DNA of 64,000 nt, from contig MU859209.1 of assembly GCA_033297205.1 (NCBI GenBank), forward strand, positions 27,188-91,187. Direction: 5' to 3'. Both the position numbers and the translations under genes were made by a program. Origin of the DNA: Pseudoneurospora amorphoporcata. Its lineage: Eukaryota > Ascomycota > Sordariomycetes > Sordariales > Sordariaceae. This document shows positions 13,124 through 27,475 of the stretch, piece after piece. Below the pieces are notes generated by a model. That model searched no databases, was not told the DNA's origin, and saw only the letters and a program-made list of their open reading frames with translations. Positions within the stretch are counted from its first letter, which is position 1, and each line of letters opens with the position of its first letter.

Positions 13124-14000
13124 GGGGTGCGGCGTTCACTTTGGTGTGCGTGTGTGGTCTTTGAGGTTTGTTGTGGGAACCGGACTGAACCTGGAGGGAG
13201 ATCTTCCGAGAACTCCTCACATTTGTGCGCGAGGAAATTTCGTCCTGCGGCGACCGGTGAAAAGGGTTTTGAGCCCTGACGGGTATCCCGCTGCGCGTCG
13301 GTTGCCGACCGGTCGCTCGTGCTTTCCGCGTCTGGACAACCCGTTCAACACCACCACCATCAACACCATCGTGACTGCTTTCTTTAACGCACAACATCGA
13401 CGATCCGACGGACGATAATGCCGCCGCTCTGCGGGGAAAGAACGAGATTCCATCAGGACACTGTAATTTCAGTCAGCGAGTGTGTTGACAAAAGCGTATC
13501 GCTGCAGCTGCGACACGGTATGATGACGCTACCACTACTACCTTACCTTACCACCACCACCACCAAATATCACCATCACAACATCGGGCAGCATAGCCCT
13601 CGTAGGACCACTGGGACCTCAACTTTCATGCACGGCGACCTTTTCAGCTGTTACTGTCCAGTCCAGCCGCCTGCTTCTCATCATCCCCATACCCCAGAAT
13701 GTTCATGCTCGCCCCTCGTCATCATCATCATCATCAGCATGCAAATCTCCCGCCCTCAGCCTTCAGGCTCGGACTGACTGGACTAGAGTGGAGTTTCTGG
13801 AGGCCTGAAAGGTTCTCGATGGTGGCTTCAGTTTCTCAAAAGGCCACTCATATCAACCTAACGGTTGGGTTTTCTTTCGCCTGCCGCCAGCCAGCATGTC
13901 CACTTGTGCCCATTGTCCAGGCAGTGTCCAGTGTCCAGTGTCATAGCCGCCACCTCATCAGCGATACGCCCCCGCCCTTCCCCCTTCGAAAGACCAAGCC

Positions 14001-17000
14001 AGCCCTCTGACGTCCCACGAGAATGTCGTGATCCAATAAACCCATCAAAGCTCAATCTGCCATGATCCGCTTTAGCCGGCCGGGAGAACACTGCCTAGTA
14101 GTAGAGCGCTTTGCTGAGGCCAGAATCTTCTCGAAACACGCGAGATTGTAGACTAGAAGCAAGACTGAAGTGTCATGACGCCGTGGAACCGGCTCGCTGA
14201 GGAGTGGACATGTAAGTATTGAGAGGCCGGCCGACGTAACAGCCGGGCGGAGATTGAATGGACATTGAGGCAGACCCGAGGAGGCGACTCGACTCCGGCT
14301 GGAACGTAGCTAACCTTCCATTAGCAATGCGAAGACGTCGGTGATGTTAGACAAGTCGTGCTCAAATGTCGACGGTAACAAACGCCTCTTGAGGAAGGGG
14401 TCTTTGGACATTGAACACTAAAACGCTCATCAAGTCGTGGCGCTGCCATGAGGCATGATGTGGTGAGACGAAAGCCATTTCCTTCCTCTTTAGGAGAATA
14501 CCTTACCTAAGGCCAAGTAGGTATGTAAAAGTCGCCGCTTGAAGATCGTTGGTATGTAAGAGTAGAGGAGAGATGTCGTACCACCAGACCGGCACCACCA
14601 AACGGAACTGAACTGATGGAACATGTATACAGTGTATCAGCCCCAGCAACTTGGTCAAGTTCCTCTACTTCGCAGCGCAGTGAGTTGTCAGCATGACCGT
14701 CCTTGCTGTTCCGTCAAAGGATACATGATGGCATCTAACAGTGGTAGTCAGCAGGTGGTCCCTCAAAGCATCCTGTCGTTCTCTCAGGGGCTTCTGGAGA
14801 GAAGACACAGGATTACGAGTCGCAGCCAGTGGGCGCGTATGCATTGAGTAAGGTAGGCATACCCAGTTAAACCCAAAGGTTCCAGTCTGGCAAAGAGGGG
14901 AAGAGGAGACACGCATGCCATTGCTTCGTTCGCCCATTTCCCTACCTTATTGAGGCTCCAATTGAAGCTGGCGACCGCATGAACTTGCACACTTTCAAGG
15001 GAGCAAGTTATCCAGCCTGGCCTCTGAAGTGATGCGATGCCTTCACCTTCACACAACAATAATTCACCGCCCTTTGCTTTCCTATCTGCTTCACACCCTC
15101 ACCTACCTCTCACCTACTGGCATCACCACCAGTATCCGTATCCGGCATGTGTCGTAAAGGCTGGCTGGCTTGACTGGAGGTAGGGGTAGCTCCCTCCCTG
15201 TATTTACAGGGGCTTCTTGGGGAGTTTGCAGGCTGGAAGCCGCCCAGTCAGCCCAGCATGTTTCCTGGCTTGGATGGCCTGCAGTTGTCCGTCCCATTGG
15301 ATGATGCTCGAGTGGAAAGTTTGTTGAACAGAGACAGTCCGTCGACGAGCGGCTTGTAGCGAAGAAAGACCAGGGGCGGGACACGCTAGCTAGCCAGCCA
15401 GTCAACCAGGAGCCGAAACCGTGCCATTCCCAATTGGACTGTAGTTTCCGGCTTGCTAGGTCAAGATGATGCAATGCGACTTCGGCCAACAATTGCCCTC
15501 CTTGCGGTGACACAGTTTGCGGCAGTGCTGACCTCCCTTGACCTTGACCGATGTTGTCCAACAGACGCTGTGCCTGTGCCGCCTTGGACAACGGCGGCGG
15601 CGGCCTGGGAGAGAGTGTGGGAGGACACGCGTGGGTGATGTTGAACCCCGGGACGCAGGATTGGAGCGTGACCATGTATCTGATCATGGCAATTTGCGCA
15701 AACTTGGAACTTTGACGATATTTCCAACATTGGCGTTTCCTTCAATGTTGGGAACGGCCATGGCATTTGTTGGACAGCCCGAACTCTTCGGCAACGCGAA
15801 AGTTGGAGGCATCCTTCCCATCCAGCCAATCGCCCTGACGATCGCTTCTCCAAGTTGGAGAAATTCAACGACTAGAAGAATTGGAGAAGCTCATGTCATG
15901 TCCATGGCGGTTGCCGTCTTTCGTCTCGGCTTCCGACAACACAAATGCTTCGTCGCACCGCCAGCTGCCTTCTTCTTTTCTGCGATTCCAGTGAAGATCA
16001 CCTGGTCTCGAACGTCTGCGAGCCTGCGGGTGGGCGCGCTGTGGACGGCAAACGGAAGGTAGGCACACCGCACGAGCACTGCACCATGCCACCACTATCA
16101 CCACCACCTCACTTTTCTCCAACTTTGGATATGCACCCCTCGATCGATGGAGATTCGTGATCACAAACAGCGGGGTTTAACCCCACGCTTTTTTCCTTTA
16201 CCGATGCGGGGAGGAATTGTCCATTGGATGAGGTGATCCTGACACGATCGACTGTCAATCGGGATATCTCCTCATGATATCAGTCGATGTTCTTGATACA
16301 TAGGAGTCAACGTCCGATAAGTGATAGGCGCTGACCTCGAGATAAGGTTTGGCAGTCTGGTTGATCAAAAGCGGGAGATCAACTGGTGAGACCTCCAAGA
16401 CCGCAGTAGTGTCGGCAGCTGTCAATCTTTCGACGCGAGGGTTTGGCGGCTGGCGGCTGAAAAAGAGGTCATCTCGGACCGTTCACCGTAGCCTTCTGAA
16501 GACGGTGAAAGATGGTAGTAAATGGGGGGACAGTGTTCACAAACTGTACGTATCGTCAAGTCTGATCACAGCCTTGTCCTGGTCGTCGTGAACAACACAC
16601 TGACCACTGCATTCTCTCACCTGGATATCCTTGATAGTGGATGCATTGAAATCCATAGTCAGGGGCCTTGCCGTGCCGACCTTTCCATTTTTCTTGACGT
16701 TGCCGCTTGTTGATGACCGCCCTGTGATTATTTCTGCCAACACTAAAAGAGTGCGACTTGCGACTGCGACTGCGGCGACACAGCAACCACTGCACAAAGA
16801 GGAGAAAGGAGGAATGCAAGCGAGCAAACGTGATTGGATAGTCGGGCCCTTTTTCTCTCCCTTCATTGGCTGTCGAGGCGTGGTTGTCTGACTGTCGATC
16901 AGCACAAAAACTGGCGGCGCTGCGAGGCCTTTACAAGTCCAAGGCTCTCCCCCAGCCGTGTCTCCCTTTCCGACTCTTTGGGACTCTGTCTCCGGCCCGA

Positions 17001-19000
17001 ACGTAGACACAACACGGGCGCGTATTCCGAACAAGTTGAATGAAAAGAAAGCCAAAATTCATCAACACAGCAAAGCGTCTGGACATACGGGGAAGAATAG
17101 GTAGGCACCTATCACGAGAGAATCAGTGCAATTGCGAACCATCACACTGTCAACACTCCACCGCCATTATGAGGGAAACCTTTTTGGCAGCGCTTTCCTG
17201 CAGTCACTTTTGCGAGCTTGGGCCAGGCCGCTTGGCACGCTCTTGGCATCAGCGGATAAAGTGGGGTACCTCTTAGCGCTCTTTTGTCTTCTCCACTTTC
17301 TCCAAGCCCCACCTGTTGTCCTCGCCTGAGTTCGACCAATGGATAGTACGCCAAGGCATTCTTATCTCTGCCGCCTTGCGCTTGAGTGTAATCCCGGTCA
17401 GTTGCTTAGCGGCTGGCCCAAGGGTCAGAGGCCAAGGAACCATCCCGGACGTGCCACGATTGCTCACCAAAAACGCCGATTGCAACCGTCTGCTTTGAAA
17501 CGCAGCCCTACGTCATGGAACCCCAAATGCGACTTTCAAAAGGGAAAAAAAAAAAAAAAATTGGAGAATGCCGCGAGCGGGGATTGAATTCCATTGCTCT
17601 GCCAATATCAGATTCTCACAACTTGCCGTGCGAAAGACAAAGAAACCACTGCTCAAGAGTCAGTCTCCAACGAACAGCAAACAACGGAGGGAACTCCTCA
17701 CCTCCTCATTTTACATGTGCACTGCAACTGCAAATGCAGCTGAGTGCAGTGCAGCGAAATGCAGAGGCAGTCAACGCGGTGCCATCCGATGTCGTGTACA
17801 GTAAAAAGTCCGGATACCCGAACCAAATCGGTGGTGAGATCGGTAATCACGTTTTCATTCTCAACCCCGGAATGTCGGACCACTCGGAACTGCTGTAAGA
17901 GGAAAACCCTTCATCACATCATCGTCAAACGACATTTGCATTGCATTTTGCGGGGAAACGGGAAACCTCTTTTGACCTTTTTCGTTTTGTTTGGTTTTGC
18001 AAAAAGAGTACCCTTTCCCCGACGGACCCTTTGCGGACGGGAATCGCGGGTCGGAGCTGTTTCACGGCGGTCCGGGGGTTTAAGTCTTCCCGTGCCCGAC
18101 CCCGTACGTAATTGGTTCGTGCTCCATTTCCCCGCCCCGAACACATAGCCAGGCCGCGGGGTTTTGAAAGCAAGGCCCGGTCTGCCCCCGCGCTTCCCCC
18201 GTCTGTCCCCCGGCGTTTGTTGGTGATGTTGTCCTTGTTGGCGCCGGCCTAAATATCGGCGGGAATATAGAGCTCCGGCCGTTGGGCTTGTTAGGTAGTT
18301 CACTCAGACGTGCATTTAGTGAGACGGGAATACCGCCTACCGGATGCGTATGTATATCTGCTCTGATATCACCAGCGGGAGTTCTGGGCTCTTCAGTACA
18401 TACTACGCCCAGTATCCATCATTGCGCCGACTTGAGGCCGGCACCAGCCTCGCCAACAGCACCGGGAGGGGGGGAATCGCGGGGCCACACGGGGAAAAAT
18501 TCCGGGATTAAGACCGGCGAGGCCGGGGGAACGGCGCGGTAAAGTTACAGTACGATTCCGGTAAGCTGTCTCGTGAAACGCCGCCCACTTCCTTTATATG
18601 CAAACCAAATCACATATCACCAAAAGCACAGGGTAAGAAACGGCCATGGCGACCGCCGCCAAAACGGAGGACAGTCTCCCCTTCGACCATGTCTACTTTT
18701 TTCACTATTTCGTGCAGTAGTTCGCAGTTTCCACTCTCTCTTAGTCGGTTATAGTAACTCGTACGTCGCCGGTGAAAAGCTCCGGCTGTCGGGCGGCCCC
18801 CCCGCGCTCTCCGCGGCCACTCACCGGCAAAGCACCTACAGTACTTGTCACTGATGCGGGGCGAGCCTCTTCTGCAAAACGTGGGGATATCAAGATGAGA
18901 GACATTTGTGCGCGGGATAATGGACAGGTGTGATATTCGTGGTGTGTGTGGGATCGTGGGATGATGTGACTTGGAAGATCATAACCCCGCGCGCTTAGCA
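14001..19000. other. Gene-free region, part 3
   Basis: No supported protein gene. The only notable points are a GGGGTTTAACCCC palindrome near 16172-16184, an A16 run at 17545-17560 with a tRNA-3'-end-like sequence next to it (17569-17588, minus), and a GC-rich block near 18000-18300. Frames up to 194 codons occur by chance and look non-coding. Confidence 0.5.
17545..17588 (-). pseudogene. Possible truncated tRNA 3' end with oligo-T tract
   Basis: Read on the minus strand, 17588-17569 looks like the last 20 nt of a tRNA: a T-loop-like TTCAATC, then CCCGC as the T-stem 3' strand, TCGCGGC as the acceptor 3' strand and A as discriminator. Eight bases later comes a run of 16 T, placed like a Pol III terminator. 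The 5' strand of the T-stem is absent directly upstream, and I find no matching GCCGCGA acceptor start in the next 100-150 nt. It is therefore either a truncated tRNA relic or chance resemblance. Confidence 0.25.
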
Positions 19001-22000
19001 TCCATCTAGTCTAGGCATCCTGGCGAATATTACCCTCGCTCCTTCGAGTAGAGCAAAGCATAGGGGAAATAACGGAGAATATTGTGCGGTTGATGGTTTA
19101 TGTAATATCTTTTTTGGCACCATTGACTGCGAACTCACCGGATGTGCTGAAGCGTGTCGGATTGTCTGCTTTGGGTTTCTAGTTCCATCTTTGTAACTCT
19201 GTTCGAAAGATAATGCCCAAACTCCATCAGACCATCTGACCATCAACGACATTTCCCCCCTTCTCCCCACGAAACATTTCATCCCGTCGTGAACTCCAAA
19301 CGCTGGTGGTGAGCTCCGAGTCTAACAACATCCCTGCCCCCATCTTCAGCCATATTATTGGCCAAACGTCAAAAAGCGTTACCATCGCCGCACTAACACA
19401 AATTCGGCCCCTCTCTCCCAACCTAGCATTTGAAGGCACACGGAAAATAGCAACACCACGGCCACAAAAAAGTTGGCCAACCCCCCTGCTCATCATTACG
19501 GCCTGCACCCAAAAATTTTGCAGCAATTTTGCAGAGAACTCCCAAGTCTAGGACTTGACTTGCATGAAAACGGACCAGGAAGACGAGACAAGACTATTGG
19601 TTGTAACGAAACTTGGTCGACCTGGTCGGCGGCAAGTCTCGTCCGTTGTTGAGATCGTCATTATGCTAGTTATCGGTTATAGAGGATGAAAGTCCGTTGC
19701 TTTTCAGACCCAAACGTTAGGCTTGGCAATTGCTTTGTGTACCTACCTCCACTCCATTGCCCGTCACATAACCGACTTTACTGCCAACAAAGGTAAGTAC
19801 CTAAGGTAGGTAGCCAACAAGAATCATGTTGGTACGTAAGGTAACCAAGCGCTATACAACGCCCCCAAAACAACTACCTACATCTCTCACTCTACCTACT
19901 TTTAACAAAATCATTACAGCCGGGACGGACTTGCAACACTTTCGGAGATTGAGACGGACTCGTGCTGGTTACCCTGGTTACCAAAATCCGATGCTAGGGT
20001 CGCTAGCGCACTCCTCCCATGCGAACGGCTGCACATTTGGGCGCATTTGGGAGACCGACCGACGGGACCGTCCCTCGTAAGTGGGGGCAATTCGCAACCT
20101 CCCTCCTCCATGGCACGCAACTAGTCTAACTTCCACTTCCAATCCCAAGCCTTCACTTGTCGTCGACCTAGGTAGTTAACTCGACCCGGGCCCCCCTCCT
20201 TCACACTGCAGACGGACGAGTCGTTGGACCGCTACTTAGAACTCGGCGGGTCTGCTGGCTGCTGCTGGAATAAGGGGCAGAGCAGAAAGATGGCGGGTGA
20301 AAATGTCAAGGTCCAATAGGATGGATGGAAGAAAAGTGAGGATGGTCAGTTTGGTAGATTTGGGAAGGCACTATTCCCACACTGGACAGTCCCGCTCTTT
20401 TCGATATCGAGATTCCAAGATTCCATTCCATTTCAATGAACATTTTCAGGTTTCGGCGTCTCCCTCGTCGAGCCGAGGTAACAAAACGACAAAGTCCCTG
20501 CTTCTCGTTTATCGTTTACGAGATCGCAAAGGGTCTTTTGAATGAAGCGAATCCCTGAAGTCCCTGACTTCTTTGGTGTTGTTTGTGACCGATTTTTGTG
20601 ACCGGATCCTTATCGTGTACTTACTTGCCTTATCGCCCTTATCGGGTCTAACTCTCGTCCTCTACTCCACTGTTAACAAAGGTATCCGCCATGGAACCTA
20701 ACTAAGGCAGGAGAACTTGCCTTTTTGGGTTCCTCCTGCTTTTCCATCTCGTATCCGTCGAATTTTGATTATAAAGAGGAGCGTTTCCTCCTTGTATGAT
20801 CCATCCACTTTCCAAGGCTAGACGTAGGTAGACGGAGATAGTACCTCTGCTAGTGCAAGAAGCGAGCCAGGTAGGTAGGTAGGGCTTGGTGTTTTCTCAT
20901 CCTGATTGTTAGTTAGTTGTATCACGCATTTCTCCCCCCCCCCCCGTTTCGTACCCATAATTTTGATAACAATGGAGCAAATTCCCTATTGCGCCCCAAG
21001 GAAGGATGATGTTGGTCCAGGTTGATATGGTGGTAGGTGGTATCGGATGCTCATTCTTTACCCGCGCTATGGAGTAAACATCATGCGCCTTCCTAATATT
21101 CTTCATTGCTCCAGTCATCGAGCGGGGAGGAAAACATTTTGGGCAGAGTGCCCACTCCGCTTTATATTAAAGGCCGTGGTAATGACTGTGACGACAGCCT
21201 CACCTTGCATTCGGGCATTGCATTTTCCGCGCTATTCGGCCATCTAGCGTCCATGCTGTAGTAGTGATGTGGACTTTGACATTGTCCATGATTTGTGCAT
21301 GCCTGGACATTCAGCCTTTTCGCTCCACCGAAAATGATATGGAAGAGGGGAAACGGCGTCTTTCAACCCAGTGGAACAATATCTGGATAATACTTTGCTC
21401 ACATTATACACACACTCGCGGATAGTTCACCCCCCGACCAAGCAAGGCGGATCGGATCGTGCACGCATAACTTTGCGGCGACACTGCAGATCATGGTCAT
21501 GGTTGATGAACCACCACTGCCTTGCCGATAGGGTGGCCGCAGAATTCGACAGTGGGCGGAGTCGAAGTTGTACGACAGGTTCTGTGCCATGCCCAGGATT
21601 TCGCCAGCTCTTCTTTTTCACCATCATTGCGTCCCGGAGTTGATGACCCGTCATTCTGATGGCGCGTTTTCTCCCCCTCCTCAGCCCGCACCTGGAAGCT
21701 CCAAGATCCGAATCTCTGGACTCGAACCATCTTTGGATAGGAGACAGAGGGAAAAGTAAAGTCCACCACGTGCTGGTCGAATGGATTGCGAGAATAGGAA
21801 CCAGGAAAGAAGGCATCCAGACGAGGTGATTGGACAATCCCTCTTCTTGTCAACCACAGAGAAAGTGAGACATGAGGGGCAAGGCGCAAGCTGTCGTTGT
21901 TGAGCTTCTCCTAGCCCCGCGCCTGCTGGAGTATACTTGTTTCGACCTCCATGTTTTGTCTTGTGCGACTCAGACGTCTTTCTCCTCTGGTGGTCATTTC

Positions 22001-23000
22001 TTTGTCTGCTGAGGTTTCGAGATCGCTTGTCTGCTTCTTCGCGGTGAGGAGGTCTCCTCCTGCGAACTCGGCCGCGACAAGGCAGGCAGCGCGCGGCGCC
22101 AAGAGAAGGAGGCGCCCAGGGCAGGAAGGCCAGAAGGTCTAGGGTTGCAGGCCGAGCGACAGGATTCCATTTCTGGGATTCGCAAAGATGTACAGGTACA
22201 TTGGCCAATCGGTCAGCTCCTCGCTTGGTCGCTTCGGTCGCTTGGGAGCATGGTGGGATTGTGGGACGATTACGAGAGAACCTTGAAACGACGAACGGTA
22301 TTTGTTAGCATGGTGCTTTGTTTCTTGCGTAGGGCATCAGCCAAATGAGGAAAACAGGGAGCAGAGCAAGTGATCAGCGCGTATTGTAGTGAATAGTGGA
22401 CTGAGGCGGCTCAACTGATGACCGATTTTGCACACGAGCGACCGAGTCTCGAACGAATCGTCGATGAAAGTGGAATTGAATTCGAAAAAGAAAACCAAAA
22501 AAAAAGGACACTGTTTCCAAATGCGAGATGCTGGATGCTGATCTGCCGTGGGTGTGGATTCTTAAAGTAGCAAAGTGGATTTCGAAATGGAGTTCAGTTC
22601 GAGAACTGGGAAAACTGAAGGGAAAACGGCACAGAACTAAACAGTGCGTTGTTGTACACAGTACGAGAGCGGAATTTGGTCGGACTTGGGTCTGGGATCT
22701 TTGGAACGGAGGGCGCGGAATTGTGTGAAGACTGAAGACGGCATGGACGGAGACTGTGTGTCGAGATGTTGACCCGGAGAGGATGGAATGGAGTTCGAGA
22801 TGGAGAACGGGCACGCGTGGATGTAGCAGATTACAGCGACAGTGACGCAGTGACAAAAAACTCGTCAGCAGTCCTGTTAGCACGTGGCCCCCATTCTTGA
22901 CCCACCACTTTCACAAAAGCTTCAGTTGACGGGAAGTGGAAGTCGCCTGTAAGCGCAATTAAACCAGGGCTTGTGAACTTCAATGGGAACGGGGATGATA
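19001..23000. other. Gene-free region, part 4
   Basis: No supported gene. TACC/GGTA words recur (near 19740, 19800-19812, 19874, 20825, 20870-20881), there is a C-run near 20935-20944, and A-rich tracts near 22490-22506. Frames in this interval show no family motifs and no plausible exon pairs. Confidence 0.5.
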
Positions 23001-26000
23001 CGGACGGACGAGAAGGAAGGAAGGTGGAAGGGACGGCGCGGCACACGATAGACGATAGGCTACGGACGGGGCGGGAGCTAGCTGAGGCAGAGCCGGCTCA
23101 AGGAAGTGAAGTCAAGCACATAATCAAAAATGGTCTCGTGATGCGTTTTTGTGGTGTTTAACTCGTGACTTCCGTGTTTCAACCATGATTTTGTGCCTGG
23201 TTCCTGGGTTTAGGCCAGTCTTCCACATTCCAACATCTAGTTCCGTTTCATACAAATCCCAGGGAGGAGAGCCACATCCCGGCCGGTGATCGATGACGAT
23301 TGCATCCATCCCATTCCGGGTGGTTTGGTTGGTGCAATACCTACCTTTTCCCATCATAAACAGACGAAGACAGTGAACGTTTGCTACCGATGGTGCGCTT
23401 TGGAAACGAGGCACATCAAGAACCGCATCAACTGATCAAAGACCGATTTGATAGTTCAGGGACACGGACGCCAGCGGATGTCGGATTTCGGAACCAACAA
23501 CATGCTACTGCAGCATCTCCCCATGGGGAAGTCGAAGACATGGCTTTGACATGACATTGACCATGTTCTACGTTGTTCCTTGTTCTTTGAGTTGTTAGTT
23601 TTGCCCAACAGCAGACATAACCTATCCGGGCCGTCCGCGGCTGTCCGTGGCTGGCGATATGATCAGCCCTGTGTCCAATATTGGACTGCAAACTTGGCTG
23701 GCGCAGACAGAAAAAATGCTACCGCCGTCTTGAGAGATCATCCACAAGTCAACCCTATAACATACGCAACGTGAGACCGAGTCACGAGTCGTTTGAAGTA
23801 GAGCAGACAAATACTGGTTGATAAGATATCAATGCTCAGTTGGTTATGAAGCTGTCGTGCATTGGTGGCGTTGACCTGTCAGACTTGATGGTCCCGTCTC
23901 TTTGGTACCTTGAGGTCGGCCATGTGAGGCCCCGGAGAGTCAATGTTTGCTGATGAAAACGTCCCATCCCGAGAAACGGTGAACACGGCGCGCACGGTGA
24001 GCGAATTCGATGGTGAGACAGACGGAGAGGAGCATCCATCCAGCCCAGCCCGGAAGGTTGGGAATGCCACAGCAACCAAAGTTCATGAAAGGTGCCGGGT
24101 TGACCGGAGATGATTATTTTGCATGAATCTCTGTCGGTCCGAAGCATGATCCCACGGCAACGGATGTTCGCTGCTGCCCTGCTGACGTGAGGTGCGTGCT
24201 TTGTGATGTATGTATGGGCTGCACACTCCCCATCATCATCGTCGTCGGCGAGAATCGTGCTCAACATCTGGTCACGGTCACGAAAGAAAGACATTGCGAG
24301 ACGGAACGAATGACAGTTCCAATAGGTTGGGATAACCTCGCATGTATACGGTCTGCAATGCCAGATGAAGAGACATGATGCATCTTGGTGGTGTTTGCAG
24401 TAGGAATTCTCCTTTGCTGCTTGGCGGTGACAGACAAAACTTGCGCTTTCGGAGCTCTGCACGGACCAAAAGTGAAGGGAGAAAAGACCCCCGCATTTTC
24501 GGCACACGGACGGAAAAACCCACAGTTAACCCTGACAACTCGAACCCTGAGAAACAGGCAGACAAGATTGACGGCGGGGCAACTTCACCTTTGAGGTCCA
24601 AGCTCCTCGCAATGCCGTTGATTTTCCTTCTCGTTTGCAACCTTGCGTTGCAGCATCTTGCAAATCCCATGCAGGGCTCATGATCTCATCAACCTTCAGG
24701 GTCTGAGGGTTCAACTCCTGGAATCTTTTACGATATCAAAGTTGTTTGCCGGCCAAGATGGTATCAAAAACGGAGGTACCAAGCTGAACGCCAACGACGG
24801 CGACGGCGACATCCATCCCGACCACCCAAGTACCGTACTTGTACTGCTTGCAGCTCCATACCATCCAGAACAAGTCGAGCAAAAGTCCAGAAGAAAACCG
24901 ACACGACCGGCATCGATCGGACTTCCATACTGTACCGCACACTATGTCATGGCCCCGTCGCCTTCGGGCATCAAGGCGGCGGCGGCGATGGCGCCCTCTT
25001 TCCGAATTCCGCAACTGCGCAGCCATGATTTCTTGCATCTTCCAAGGAAAAGTGACGAGTTCACCATGACCGATCCCACGATATCAGAGCCCAAACCCAT
25101 CCCACTGCTGCCCCACCAAGCCGACCGAACGAACCGGACGAGGACGAGAGGGTCGAAGTGAGTCGCCAAGAGAGATCGAGCAAAGCCACTCGCCTCGGTA
25201 GCGAATCACAACAAGGAACAAGAGCAGCCAAATAGATAACAGGCCGTGGTGGACCGAGGTAGACGAGTCTGTTAGGCGCACTTGCTTGCCTTCAAATTGA
25301 CTGCAGTGTAGCCCGACAGCGGCGCCCATCCAACTTCCAACAATGATGCCATGATACCCATGCATCCAAAAAGGAGGTCATCACCAATTCAGGACCGGCG
25401 GAAGGTTCCAAAGGATCCATAAAAACCATCAGGATCCACCTTCAAACCACCCCATTCACGGGTCCACTCCGTGATACAGGCTACAGCTAGTGCCAACAAA
25501 TGCCGCCAGCCCAGGATTAGCAGCTGGGATTTTGCCTGGGTGCCGTGAAACGGTGAAAGGGCTGATAAGGATGAGGATGCCATGATAGGGCCCAAGAACG
25601 GCAGCGCAGAGACCTTTTGTTGGGCAATACGAACATCCAACATGGGAATCTCTACATGTCTCTTTTCCATGTTTCTTTGCCTTTGGTACACTTTCCCCAG
25701 TCTCGATATCTTGTCCGTCTGTTGTTGCCCACACGCGCGGCGCTGGACTTGCATCAAGGCTATTTCTGGTAAAAAGTATCTCACGGAACAAAAAGGGAGG
25801 TGGGACTGGAACGGAAGATCGACAAGACTTCAACCTCATTCCCTGCTCAACTTCATGGTTTGGCAACACTCCGCCTTTCTTACGCAACCTCTCCTCCTCC
25901 TCCATCCTCGGCCTCGTCGTCGTCGTTAACGACCCCTTTCTTCCGCCTCTGTGGCAGGGAAACTAAATGCGGGGACAAACGACGTTGAGATAAACGCCAA

Positions 26001-27475
26001 CACCAATGACATGGGAGGGTGGTGTTGCGGCAGGCGGCTCTGTTCTGCCGCCATTCGGTGGACGGATAGATCGTCGCATCCAAAGAATTGTCAGGCCCTA
26101 AAAAAGGGTCCGACTGTTTCATTCCCATGCCCGCCGTTTCTCTCTCAAATCCGCCAGACCATCATCTGTGATCACCATGAATCAAGGTTCAGCTTCACGA
26201 TCACGCATGAATCCGGCATTTACTACACTACACGCCCCCTTCTCGACATTGCACCATAGAACAATGATAGGGACGATCTAGGTAGTCTGTCTGGCACAGA
26301 GCTTGTACCTGTCGGAGGTTGCATTGCAACGTCCTAGCACCTTAGGCATCAACCAGAAGCTGATGAGGTGGCTAGTGGATCAACCTCGCATTGCCTACAA
26401 AAGGGATTGCAAGCCCCAGCAAACCACAGACCAGCTTGAAAGATTCTCACCAACGGCGACCGGGGAACAATAAGCCGCCCCGGCTCAAACAACAACACGC
26501 ACCATGCAGCCGCAGATGGTCACCGGGGCACCAAACAACCAGTTGCAGAAACGAGACGACGACGACAGAAAATGAAAGTTAGCAAATGGAGGAGAGAGAA
26601 AAACACTGGCCTGCAGTTGCTATAGGTTGAACAAGCCGCGGAATCTGGGCACCGTCTCCACCTTTCGAGACACTCTCAAGGCAGTGTAGGTAGGTGGTGT
26701 ACCACTGAGGCACTGACGAACACGTGTAGAGCTGCTGAATGGAGTTTTCGAGCTCTCTTTGGTTGTTGTTGATGATGCTTCTTGGACGAGTTGGGGTTAA
26801 CAAAGGACTTTTGGTGGCAAAACCTGAATCACCACTTGACGCTTGACGGCCTTGTGCGAATCTCACGGTGGTTGATGCAAGGCATAGTGTACGGTATACC
26901 AACCTCGCCAACCACCGTCAACCACCGTGTCTAACCAGCCGGCCAGCGAGGTGTTGTTAAGCAGCAGCTACATATCTCTGCTGGCTGCCGGCCGACCGAA
27001 GGCAAAACTGACGACACAGATGTTTTCAAACCCCTTCTCCACAAGAAGCGCCAACGCCAGCGGATATGTATGCGTCCGGTAAGGAACATGTGTAAGTCAA
27101 CGCGGCCGGCGACACAGCACACAATTTCCTGGGGTAAAAGTACGGGGTAAACGGGGTATATGGGGTAAGGTATGCAAGTCCAACCCATTGATTGACAATC
27201 TCTTGGTGAAGGATAACTGGACGATAGCGACGGACCACACACCGGAAGAATAACGACTCGAGACTGGACCACAAGATACAAGTGAACCACAAGGACCACC
27301 GGATAAAAAACTTGGATCGCAACAAGAAGACATGGACAAAGAAGGATAAACGGCCCGGTCGGCTGAGCAATGAACGTGCCTACTGTGCTGTGTGTCCCAC
27401 GATCGTGTGATGTTTAACTAACGTGGACCAGTTGAGTTGACAACCACTAACCATACGTTTGGAGAGTTGGAGATA
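23001..27475. other. Gene-free region, part 5
   Basis: No supported gene. The longest frames (223 codons minus at 23836-24507; 172 codons plus at 24643-25161) have residue compositions that look random and no recognisable domain, signal peptide or splice partners. A repeated CAACCACCGT word occurs near 26908-26930. Nothing else stands out by eye. Confidence 0.45.

Larger units (their letters stand above)
9751..14000. other. Gene-free region, part 2, rich in microsatellites
   Basis: No supported gene. Simple repeats include (TC)n followed by (GAGC)n at 9790-9830, (CATTCATT)-type at about 10797-10816, (GGCT)n at 12855-12878, (TCGG)n at about 13098-13123, (CAC)n near 13550-13566 and (CAT)n near 13719-13741. 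The density of different short repeats in one stretch suggests non-coding DNA free of purifying selection, but it does not exclude an unannotated non-coding transcript. Confidence 0.5.

Noticed and set aside
15103..15687. 194-codon frame (minus)
   Set aside because: No coding character; overlaps equally long frames on the other strand.
23836..24507. 223-codon frame (minus) in the gene desert
   Set aside because: Random-looking residues, no start context, domain, signal peptide or splice partners.
24643..25161. 172-codon frame (plus) in the gene desert
   Set aside because: The second half has somewhat protein-like Ala/Pro-rich sequence, but there is no family match or exon structure; judged chance.
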